Positions 43,714 through 55,700 of a stretch of DNA of 64,000 nucleotides are shown piece by piece (positions within the stretch are counted from its first letter, which is position 1; every line of letters begins with the position of its first letter). The notes beneath the pieces are model-generated. The model was not told where the DNA came from and did no database searches. It saw only the letters and a list, made by a program, of their open reading frames with translations. Made by a program: the position numbers and the translations under genes. Origin of the DNA: Sternotherus odoratus. Lineage: Eukaryota; Chordata; Testudines; Kinosternidae. The stretch is from assembly GCA_032164245.1 (NCBI GenBank), contig JAVMKO010000001.1:76505892-76569891 (forward strand), read 5' to 3'.

Positions 43714-46700
43714 ATGGCGGACCTGTCCCTGGACGAGCTCATCCGGAAGCGCGGTGTGACTGTGAAGGGGAGGTGAGCGGCCGGCGGGGGAGGGGGCCGC
43801 GCCGCAGCGCGCCGGGCCGGGGAGTCACCGGCGGGACCCCGAGCCCCGCCATCGCCCCGACCCCGGGTCTGTTCCAGGAGCACCCGCCTCCTCCGCACAC
43901 CCCCGACCTCCCATTGGCTGAGTCGCTGTCGCCTGCGTCTCTACCTTGATGCTAATTGGCTGGCCTTGTTGTCGGTCATGGCCAGATGGTGGGGGGATGG
44001 AGATTCGGGGCGGGGGTCAGCCTGGGGCCGCGCTGAGGGGCGGTGGCCGCTTCTTGGTCGGCCCCCCGGGGTGCCCCCCTCCCCCACTACCGGGTGTGGA
44101 ACCGGCCTCTCCCGTCTGGGATCGGCAGCCTGGCTTTGCCGGGGGGTCACTGAGCCTCTAGCGGGGGCGGGCGCCTGTGCTCTCGGGCGAGAGGCGGAGC
44201 TGCCACGGGTTGCTTGGGGGTGCCCGATCCTCTCCCAGTGCCCACCTAGGCTCCCCTCCAGTTTCCTGCCTCCGCCTGGGCAAGCCCTCTCCCCGCTTTA
44301 ATCCACTGCTGATCAGCCTAAGTCCTCTCTCAGTCTCCCCTACTGCGGCTTTGTCTACACGGGAGAACTGAACCAGGCTAAGCATAAAGTGTTCAGCAAG
44401 TCCACACTAGCTGTGCTGAAAGGAATCAATAACTATTGCAGGTTTGCCCTGCAGGCAGCCACACTAGCATACGCGGCTTTACCTGCAGGACTTCACATTT
44501 CCAGTGTTCTTGGGTACCCTGCCCGCAGTTCCAGAAGCAGTGGGACAGTAATGGAAGGACTGGTTTAAGCATTTGGGCTGCACCCACACTGGCAGGAGTC
44601 CAGCTTAAATGATTCAAACTAAACAGATACTTAGATGTGAAAAATCATAGTCTCCTTCAGACAGTTGATAGCACACCCGCAAATCTATTCAGAGTATGTG
44701 TGGATATGAAATGTGGTATAAGATAGTTAAGCGGTGAGAATGGTTCTTGTCTACACTAGATATATTTGCTATGCTAAGACCTATATGCCCCTTCCTCTTT
44801 GCCTCAGCCACTTGATGCTTCTCAAGACTCTGTCCATGATTCTCCTCTCTCTCTCTCTCTCTCTGTCTCTGTGCTCTTCCTAGGCAATCCAATCTACTCC
44901 CATGGTTTTAGTTTGGGGAGAGGTTAGACTTGAACATGTGCTAAGGTGGATGAGTTAGTCTACGCTGTCTTGTCTAGTGTCATCTTTTAAAACAGGTTAG
45001 CTTCCACATATTGACTAGTGCAGCATTTCTCAATCCATGGGTTAGGTTACAAGAAATTGGGTTGCGAGAATATTTCAAAGGGTTGTGTGGCAGCTCCTGT
45101 CCCACAGGGCTGGCTGAGCTCACCTCTCCTGCTCTAGGCACTACAACCTCTGGGGTCCCAGTGCCACTCAGGTTTGGCCCAGCTGTCGTGATGATGGGAG
45201 CCTCAATAGGCCAAATTTGAGTGAGTTGCACTGTAACCCCATGAGCCAGGTCTGAACTTCACTCACAAATTTGGTCCAGTCACAGGGGTGGGACCAAACC
45301 TGAGCAGTGCTGCAACCCAGGAGGTTGCAATGCCTGAACCGGAGAACCAAGCCCAGCGAGCCCCACAGCACAGGAGCTGCCACTCTGGGGTGAGTGCCGG
45401 TCAGGACCCAATCCCCGCAGGGCAGGATCTGAGTGAAACCACCGCAGGACCTTCACCCCCAGATTATTGGGTTGAGACAGGTCATAAACATTTACAAATG
45501 GATCCTGAGCCCCAAAAGATTGAGAACTACTGGGCTAGTACATTTTAACCCATTTTTAAATCCTAGTGTAGCCAAGGCCTTGGCTTTGTCCCTTCATTCA
45601 TGCTTTCCTGCATGCTTGGAACTGTCTTATACTGTTTATTACACCCTTCTTTCAAAACCCTTCTTAGCAGGAATCCTTACAACCTTCATTTGCTCAGCAG
45701 TAATCTGTCAACAGCATCCCTTACATCAGGGGTGGGGAACCTTTTTTCTGCCAAGGGCCATTTGGATATTTATAGCATCATTCGCGGGCCATACAAAATT
45801 ATCAACTTAAAAATTAGCCTGCTATATTTGGTCAAACATTTAACTAACTCACTCCTAATGTGATGGCTGGAACTGCTTCTCTTTGGTGAGGCATGTGATG
45901 TTAGCTGGTATTGATGATGTTGCTACTCGCAACTGCTTTTCCAGGTTTGCGTCGGTCAGTCTGGAGCGCAGTCGACTCCGGGGACCCCCCTCCCCTTATG
46001 CACCGGGCACAGCCCCCCCGCCCCTGGCTGCGGGCACAGCCCCGCTGCGGGTCAGGGACACCGAGACTCCTCCCTCCTCTCCCAGGGCCAGGCACAGGCA
46101 GCCGTGCCGCAGGTCAGGGGCACCTCCTTCCCCTAAACTCCGGGCGCAGCCCTACCGCGGGCTGGGGACCCAGGACCCCGGCTCCTACCTGCAGCCCCCA
46201 CTGCTTAGCTGGCAGTTCCAGCCTGGCTCCCAGGGTCAGCAGCCGCAGGGGCGGGGGTCTGCACTCCACCTGCTGTCCCGGCCAGAAGTACTGGCGCCAG
46301 CTGCCATTGGCTGAAAGCTGATTGGGGAGGGGGGGGGGTCCCCTGCCAGCAGCTCCCATTGGCCACAATGTAGCCAATGATCCTGGTAAGTGCAGCAGGG
46401 AGCAGAGACCCTCCTGCCGCTCCTGTGCCTAGGGGGCTGCAGGGTCCTAGTGTCCGCCTTTTCCTGGAGCAGGGCCAGAGGGCCAGACCAAATGATTTTG
46501 CGGGCCTTATACGACCCGCGGGCCTGACGTTCCCCACCCCTCCCTTACGTGAACGTTTGTGCCGTGTCTATTTCTTGTTCATGGTGTCTGATGTAAATTG
46601 TAAGCTCTCTGATCCAGCTAATATGCCTTACTTAGTATTTGGCAAGCAGAATAAATGTGTATTACTATATAATGCTGTTTAATAATACAGCCTTGCAAGA

Positions 46701-49700
46701 TTGCCATGAAAACTCAAAAGTCTAGGCTTAAAATCTGCTTGTCCACTCAAACATTATGAAAGTAATAATTCTTATATTATTTGTCACAATCAAGCTGTTA
46801 AGTAGAATTTATAATAACAGGAACAGAGTTACATGAAGTGATGTGGTTACTGACTTCTCCTGTATTAGGGCATCATTCAGTTACTTCAGGAGTGATTCTC
46901 TACAGAAAAGTGATAGTCATTATACCACCTACCTTTTTTTTAACCCTTGCTCTCTTGAAGAGACTGATTTAACTTACTTCTCAATACAGAGACTCCTGAC
47001 TGATTTCAACAGCATTAAGTAGATAGCAGTCTCTATCATTCTGCTCAGATGCTAATACTGGAATTGGGTAAATTGAAGTGAGAATGACCTAAGCCACTCA
47101 CACATCCTAACATTGGAGGGTCATGTACTTCAAGAAAATGTAACTTGTGTCTGTCTGATAGGAATTCTAGAAAAGACGTCAATATGGGTTAATTTTGTTT
47201 TCTTTCTACCAGGGCATATTGTGTTACAAAGAACACGTTGAAGGACAAGCTGAATCCAAAAGCATGGAAAGCTGTTTCTGTCCTTTTGGTCCTTGCATGG
47301 TTCCCTAAAAATAAACAACCCTTGAAGTCATAAGGCTTCGATGGGATCTGCTGTATGTTCAGCATTTATAGCTGCTTAAGTGTGGACGTAGGAACCCATT
47401 TTTAAAAATCTGGTCATTTTGCCTTTTGTATTTCATATATAGATAGTTTATGAATCAGTTTGTAAAACACTTAGGACCTTTAGATTAAATAGACTATTGG
47501 AATATCACTCTGCTGCTGTTCTGTAAATGAACGTGCATATGCAGGGGTCTGTTCAGAAACATGCAGAAATGCTTCCATTAATGTTATAACCCACTTTATC
47601 AATCCAAAATTTCTTTTTCCAGACTGAACATCAGGCCACTATTTGGAGGCATTCGATCTCGAATTGGGATCCAGCAAACTCTTCTAAGTAGACCAACGCC
47701 AACCATCAGCTTCCAACGGACGTTTGATGCCCGGCAAAAGATTGGCCTCACTGATGCCCGACACAAACTGGGAGTTAAGGATGCTCGGGAGAAACTGCTT
47801 CAGAAAGATGCTCGGTTCAAAATCAAGGGGAAAGTGCAGGATGCCCGGGAGATGCTGAATTCCCGCAAGCAGCAGAGTGTGCCAGCTGAGAAGGTGACCA
47901 AAGTGATAGATGCCAGAGAGAAGATCAGCTTGAAAAGGAGTGCTCCAACTGCTGCAATTGTAAATCCAGCCGTGGGGACAGTGACCCCAGCCATGAAGAT
48001 CACCAAAACGATTCAGGTAGGTAATCACTGCTATCCTGTCACTCAAGCCCCACCAGTTTGAGTGCTATGACAGGCCAGTTACAATGATAATGTTGGATAG
48101 ATGAATCCAAGTGATTGCAGAGGAGGAGTGTTGGAACCATATTGATGAATTTTAACCCAGACACTGAAATAGCATGCCTAGTTTTATGGTGTCTGTGGGT
48201 TTTTGGTATTCAGAGTGTTTCTTGCAAGATTTGAGCTTTCATATAAGCAAAAGTGATTCTAGTCCTTCTAGTTGCCAATAAATCCTTCTACGTGTGACTA
48301 AGGCAGCGTTCTGAGTCCTCAGACAGACTGAAGTAGTAGCACTGAGAAGTATGAAGCACTCCCATTTTGCCCAGAAACAATCTGAGGAAAATATAAATAT
48401 CCTCAACAACTCCTACACTGCTAATCATCACAGCAAAACACGCATCTGGACAGTTCTGTTGAATGTTCTGTTAATTGGATAGGACAGTCCGCAAGAATAA
48501 GATTACAAATTATATTTGGGCCCCTCATGTTCCTCCCTGTTAAGGGGCCCTACCTCATGCTCCTCCCTCCCCCCCCAGGCCCTGCCTAGGGTAAGTGAAG
48601 AGTCCAGGGCTTCCCACAGCTACCCAGGCTCCCAGGGTGGCTCACCCTACAGCCCTGGGTCAGCGTTCTTTAAAGATTTCCGGCCGCGGCCCGGCGTCCA
48701 CTCACAGCCCCCCAGGGTATGTCTGCCAAAATGCCACCGAAGAGAAAGTTTCTGCTTTCTGCGGCGGCATTTCGGTGGGACAAAAATAGACCGCCGGCTG
48801 TTCAGCGGTCTCTTGGGTGGGATTGGCGGCGGCACCGGGGTCTCACACATCCCCGGGGGTGGTTTCGCGGACCCCACTTTGAAGACCACAGTCCTGGGTG
48901 ACTATACATTCCATTTTGGCTGGGACAGTCCCATTTCTAAGCCCTGTTCTGGATGTCCTGAGGTTGGTGTTTTGTTTTGTTTTCCCCCCAAAACTGGGTA
49001 TTTGTCCCATTTTTTTCTTGCCAACTGATGATCAGTAAATGGGATAAATGGACAGTTTTGTCAAAAAGGGACTGAGGGGGGGTTGTGTGCTTGGGGGTGA
49101 GCAGCAGGACCCGGGCCAGCCCCACGCAGGAAGGCAGGGATTTATGTGCCCACTGGGCTCCAACTGCCAGTCTGGCCAGCAGGCAGGGCCTCGGGGAAGA
49201 GGAGGAGCAGGGTGGCAGGACCCTGCGGGGAGTTGAAGCAGGGGACGACCAGAGTTTTGGTGCTCCTGGGCATGGGCACTGTGTGGTAATTCATCATTGC
49301 CATAGGCGTGCGCTGAACATTTCTATTAAGGTGTGTATCCAGGGAACCCCGCCCCATCTACTCCCTCCTACTTCCCACACCCTGACTGCCCCCCTCAGAA
49401 CTCCCAATCCCCCTCCTGGGACTCCTGCCCCTCAGGGACCCACCCCCTATCTAAGCCTCCCTTCCCCTTGTTGCCCGACTGCCCCCTCCTGAAGACCCAC
49501 ACCCACGCTAACTGCCCCACCAGGATCCTCCTTGCTCCCTGTCCCGTGACTGCCCAGACCCCTATCCACACACACCCCGCCCCCTGACAGACTCTGGGAT
49601 TCCCACGTCCCATCCAACCCCCCCTGCTCCCTGACTGCACCCTCTAAAGACCACCCCCAACCTCCCTCCCGGGATCCCAGCCCCTATCCAACACACCCTG

Positions 49701-52700
49701 CGCTGTGTCCCCTGACTGTCCCCACCCCTTATCCAACCCCCGGCCCCAGACCCCTTACCATGAGGCTCCTAGCAACGTGTTTGGCTCCGTGCAGAGCCAG
49801 ACACGCTGCCCCGCAGGAGCGCGCAGCCCCGGCCCCCAGAGTGCTGCACACACAGCAGCAGCATGCTCCGAGGAAGCAGGGAGCGTGTCTGGCTTCCCAC
49901 AGAGCCAAACACTGCTCTGTGGGAGCGCGCAGCCCCAGCCCCCAGAGAGCTATGTGCATGGTGGCATGGCTCCAGGGGAGGTGCCGGTGGCTTTTTGCGC
50001 TCAGCCTTCCAGGAGCATGGGGCCCACGGCTTGCCATGCCGGCCTGCTCCCCTGGCTGGAGCTCGTGGGCCATAGTTTGCCCAGCAGCCCACCCCTGCAT
50101 TAGGAGATGCCTGGGCACACCCCGTGCACATACCTATGACCACTGCCCTCGGGTTACTTGAATCTCAGCTAACTCTGCTGGACCCTAGTGCCACTTATCA
50201 CCTGCCAGGCTTCCCAGTGAACTACATGTGCAGTGGAGTGCAGTGAGCAGACCCAGTTGTCACTGGAAAGGAAGAGAGAATGCTGGACAGCTAAAAGGAA
50301 AGGAGTTGGGGGAGAGCAGCAAACCACCCCACATGCACATCATAACTGGCACTTACAACCTGATCCTGATCTCTTCTGTCTGCTAAACTGTCCTCCTCCC
50401 TAGGGCAAGCACCACAGCTACCAAAACCTTTTGCTGAATCTCTTACCTGACTACTCTTCTCAACTGCTTCCCATGGCTGCTAGGAAAGGCCATTTCCTGC
50501 CTTGAATTTGAAGGACAGAATAAGAGTCTTTTGGAGCCCATCGATCTAGCTCTTTCCTCAGCTACAGGTTTTGCTTCAGATCATCCTAACATGCTCCTTC
50601 CTCAGAAAGAACAGAGAAATTACATATTACCTCTGCAGAGGTCCCAGTGCTTGCCAGCCTGGGGAGTGAGAGACTGGACCAAAGGATAGAAGCTGGCTCT
50701 ATTCTCACATGGTAGTGTGATGCATTAATCATAGTACAGTAAAGCTTCCCGTAGTCTTTGATTATTCAAATACAGTGAAACCTCGATTTAACGGACTAAT
50801 TCGGGCGAGGGGGTGTCCGTTAAAGCTGAAAGTCTGTTATTTAATAATTTTTTAAATAATTAAATAACAGGACTTTTGGCTTTAACGGACACCCCCTCAC
50901 CTGAATTAGTCCCTTATTAGAGGTTTTAGGGGGACTTTGACAGCTCCCGCTGGGCGGGCTGACAGTTCCCGCCGGGCTCCCCGCTGCAGGGAGCCCGGCG
51001 GTAGCTGTCAAAGCTCCCCCCCCCCCCCCCCCCCCGCTCCCCTGCAGCGGGGAGCCCGGCGGGAGCTGTCAAACACCCCCCCCCCCCCCCGCCCGCCGGG
51101 CTGTCAGCCCGCCCGCCTGGCTCCCCGCTGCGGGGAGCCCGGCGGGAGCTGTCAAACCCCTCCCGCCCGGCGGGAACTGTCAGCCCGCCCGCCGGGCTCC
51201 CCGCTGCGGGAAGCCAGGCGGGAGCTGTCAACCCCTCCCTCTCCGCTCCCACCCGCCGCCCGCCTGGCTCCTGGGGGGGGTTGACAGCTCCCGCCCGGCT
51301 CCCCGCTGCGGGGAGCCGGGCGGGAGCTGTCAACCCGGCCGCCCGGCTCCCCTCTGCGGGGAGCCGGGCAGCCGGGTTGACAGCTCCCGCCCGGCTCCCC
51401 GGGGCAGGAGCCGGCAGCCCCCAATAACGGATTTCAGATGCATCGGGAAATTTTGTCCGTTGCATCCGAAGTCCGTTAAATAGGGGTCCGTTAAATCGAG
51501 GGTTTACTGTAGTTGACACTTAGAGCAATCCTTGACAGTTAAGGTAAAGGGATGGGTACAGAAGTCTCAGCTGTGAGGCATTAGACTCTTGCACGCTATA
51601 AGATTTTAAGTGGCTTCTGAAAACTTGGTTTACTTTAATGACCTTACTGATATTTTTGACTGACTCCTCTTGCCCTACAGAGCTCTCTGGTATTCAGACT
51701 AAGGAGGAGTGGAGGGGTTCTCAAACTTCATTGCACCATGACCCCCTTCTGACAACAAAATTACTACATGACCTCAGGGGTGGGAGGGATGGAGCCTGAG
51801 CCCCACTGCCCCATGTAGGGGGGGAGCTCAGACTTCAGCTTCAGCCTTGGGTCCCAGCAAGTCTAATGTTGGCCCTGGTGACCCCATTAAAATGGGATTG
51901 CAATCCACTTGGGGGTCCCGACCCACAGTTTGAGAACCGCTGGAATAGTGCATAGTAGAGTTAAAAACTGAAGATGAAATCACATAACTTAAACCACAGA
52001 GGAAATCCTACCTGTGGTCTAAGGTTCTTCACCGGTTTTGCCAAAATTCCCAGCTGTTTGCAAATGCCCCTGCTCACAACCCACAAACTAAACCCACGTT
52101 GCTTTGGGGTGCAATCTTGTCAGATCTCTGAAATGAATGAAAGATGCAGCTTGATCATTACCTGAATGAGAGGCTTCCAAGGAAAGCGGAGGGTGCTGCA
52201 GGAAGTGGTGGTGGTGGTTTAATAGGGAAGATGTTCTCTCTGAATCTGAATCAGGGGCAGTCTGGAGCTTGAGGGAGATGTGCTGCCGGAGATGCTGCTC
52301 TCTAGATGAAATGGCTGGTTGTGATTATTCGAAGTTCCCATGCTACTTTTGCAGAGAGGTATTCGCCTCACTGTCCTGGATAAGTTCCAAACTGTTCTCA
52401 GAGATGGCTGCTAAACTGTTAAGAGATCCAATATTTAAGAAAGGAAATCCTGGGTCTACAACGGCACCATTTAGTTATTGAATGGTGAAGTTGTAGACCC
52501 TGGATTTATTCCACTCGCACAGGGTAACTAGTCAGACTGCCGAAAGGATCAGCTGCACCATCTTGTGCGGCATTAGATCATACTAGAGCAGGGATAAGTT
52601 CATGCTTCACACTTGATATAGAACAGAACTTCTGAATTACTTTGATGCTTAGGGTATAAGCTTCGGGGCAATACCATAAAAGTGGTTATATGCACTGTTG

Positions 52701-55700
52701 CTCCCCACAGCGCCAAAGAGGGGCAGCCGGCAGATCCCATCAGTTAGCTTTAATCTTTGTATATATGTACAAGTCTGATCGTAGCCTTGCAAGTTTTAAA
52801 TTCATCTCCCACTAATCTTGAGCCAAAGCTCACATAATTGTCAGTTATAAGTCCTCTACCTAGGCCTTAGCTCTTAATTCCTTTGTTGTTATGGGCTGGT
52901 GTGTCATGCTGAACACCTGCTGCAGAAAAAAAAATTGATTCTGCATTCTGTCTCTGCCGTGCCTTCTAATTGGGGCTTTGTCTCTATGTCCTACCATGTC
53001 ATGCCATGGTGCATGTGAGAGCAAGGGGGTGAGTCTTGTTTTAAGACAGTATTCCTGAAATGAACGAATGGCTTCCCTGTTTTGAGACTGGGAATGGCAG
53101 ATTCTGGTGTTAATACTTTGACTGTTTCTTTCCTCTGATATCACAGCAGAAGGCTGCAGCCCCAGGACACTCTCATCCTGCAGGAATGAGGATCAATGTA
53201 GTGAACAACCACTCCCAGAGAGAGGTGAGTTCCAATCACTGGCAGTACTGGTACTATCCACTTGTTATGTTTTGTTCCCCAAGGATTAGTAAATATGATG
53301 GGGGCACCTTTCATTTTCCTTTGGATTCCAGTATCTCGGAAAGGAAGAAATTTGAAAGTTCTTTCACAGCTTGACTCTGTGTGTTCTTGTGAAGAAGGTA
53401 TGAGGAGGAGAGGTCAAATAAAAGGGGCCTTTTGTCTTGTAGGTCTCATACATGACAGCTCTGAGAACACAGGGTGATATTTCCAACCTTTGCCTTCCTG
53501 AGTTTTAAAGTTTCCTTGCAGAATCCTCTCCTGTGTCCCTTCCCTCCAGGCTCTTGTCATAAAATCATTGGTAATATCGCACCAGATCATGCAGTTGGTC
53601 GATCTAGTCCAACATCCAGCCTGCTAGCCTGGATCTGATTGTGATCTGTTCAGAAATGACCAGGTGCATTACGTGGGGGGTTCGCCTTTCTCAGAAGTTC
53701 TGAATACTGGTCCCTGATGAGGCAAGATGCTGGATTAGGTTGACCAGTGTTGTGATTTAGCCTGGTAGTTCCTGTGTTCATTACCTGAGCACACCTCCTC
53801 TGGAAGACTGAGGGAGACATCTGGCACTCTGTGCTGTCACTTTCTTTATCATATTTGCATTTGGAAGTGTTAGCACCAGCCAGACTTGTAACATTCTCAT
53901 CACCTTTGATTCTTTTCTCTTTCTTCTCCTGTACTCAGGCTCTTGTTTCTTTTGGAGTTTTCCTCTACAATATCCCTCAAATCTATTTTTTTCCTCTTTA
54001 TAGCTATGGTAAAACCTTTTCATTGTCTTGGTCATTTCTTGCCTTGATTAGTGTAATTACCTTCTCTCTGGCCTCCTTTGGTCTTACCTCTTAATTTACT
54101 CCCCACCCTCATCTGCCCAGATGCCATTGCTTAGAACATTTATTTCTTCCTTTCCTCTGGCAATGTTGCTGCACTCTGTGAATCCCTTCACCATCTTTCT
54201 CTTTCCATCCACGTCAGATACAAGGCCCTTGTCCTCATTCTCAGTGTTCCTCACAACTCCATTCCTACCAAACCGTCTGCTCTCATTTCATCCAGCCATC
54301 CCTCTACTTACAGTCCTGCTGCATCTCTTCTCTTCGTGCTTTCTTCGTTTACTGCACCTTATGCTTGGAACAGCCTCCTATTTTCTGTGTCCCAACCAGA
54401 ACCTGTGTCCTCCTTAAGCCCACTTCTTTTGCAGAGCCTTTTTTCACTGATCGCCACACTTTGTGAGTATAGAAGTACACTGTTTCCTGAGTATAGAATC
54501 ATAGAACTGGAAGGGACCTCGAGAGGTCATCTAGTCCAGTTCCCTGCACTTGTGGCAGGACTAAGTACTATCTAGACCCAGGGGTGGGCAGACTACTGCC
54601 CGCGGGCCACATCTGGCCCACAGGACCATCCTGTCCAGCCCACCTGAGCTCCTGGCCAGGGAGGCAAGCCCTGGCCCCTCCCCTGCTGTACCCCTGAATT
54701 ATAAGCTTTTTGGGCAGGTACCTTGGCTTTGTGTTTTGGAAACACCCATATGCATTTATGCTTCTCCTTAAAAACAGTATTGGCGACAGTCTAATGAAAG
54801 TATTTGTTTTGGAGCTCTCCAGAGTGTTGAGGGTAGGGATTCAAAGCATCTAACAAAGCTTGGAAATGAATTGTTCATTCACCAACAAAATATGTCTGCC
54901 TCCTCAACACAGTGTTTTCTGGGACTGGACAGATGTCTAGTGTGTTGAAGAATACAAATTATTCAAAAGGAACTTCAGGCTCACATGTATTTGGCAGCCA
55001 TTCGCTTACCAAAAAGTCATGTGCTTTAGGCTGATAGCTGGCAAGATGCTAAGGAACAGCAGGCACTAAATCTTCACCATATTAATGTTGTCCATGAGTC
55101 CACATAATGTCTCGGGATTCAGAAATCTGTATGTAGCTGCAGGATTTCTGGAGAACTCTCTTTGCTGTGACATCCCTGAGGAAGAGGTCATGGTGCGAAG
55201 GCATTCTGGTGTTCACCTGCTTTTTGAATCAGATTTGTCCAACCTCAGCTCTTTGGGCTGGTCTTCACTCGCGCGGCGCGGGATCGATCTTCTGGCGATC
55301 GAATTATCGCGTCTTGTTAAGACGCAATAAATCGATCGCCCCGGGCTCCCCCGTCGACTCCGGAACTCCAGCTTGCCGGGAGGCGCAAGCTGGAGTCGAC
55401 GGGGGAGCGCGCCACCGACTGCCGCTGCCGTGGGGATGAGCGGTAAGTCAGCGGCAGATACGCAAACTTCAGCTACGTGATTCACATAGCTGAAGTTGCG
55501 TATCTGCCGTTGATCTCCCCCCCCGCCCCCCTCAGTGAGGACAAGCCCTTTGTCACTGAGTTGTGAGGGCAGGAGCAAGGCACAGCGAGGGGTTGTTGCT
55601 GCCTTCCCTCTGCCAGTGAGCAGGTCTGTTCCTGAGAAGGCTGGAGTTGGGGAGAGGAAGGTGATGGGCCTGGTGTCATCTAAAGTAAAACCCTGCCTTT

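Larger units (their letters stand above)
42950..44200. promoter_or_regulatory. CpG island shared by RNU12 and POLDIP3
   Basis: CpG-dense DNA spans the divergent starts of RNU12 (43304, minus) and POLDIP3 (ATG 43714, plus), 409 bp apart. Just upstream of the POLDIP3 start, CGGAAGCGGAAGCGGAAG-type ETS/GABP sites occur at 43637-43654. AAGATGGCGG (43711-43720), a YY1-type motif, overlaps the start codon. Confidence 0.8.
43773..47622 (+). other. POLDIP3 intron 1
   Basis: The 5' part is still CpG island. A MITE-like segment lies at about 44345-44640 and a CT run at 44845-44866. hAT elements are at 45021-45532 and 45727-46542. The remainder, 46550-47622, shows nothing recognisable. Confidence 0.8.

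Noticed and set aside
50926..51519. Minus-strand frame of 197 codons with Pro/Gly/Ala repeats
   Set aside because: It is the minisatellite interior of the Tigger-like element.
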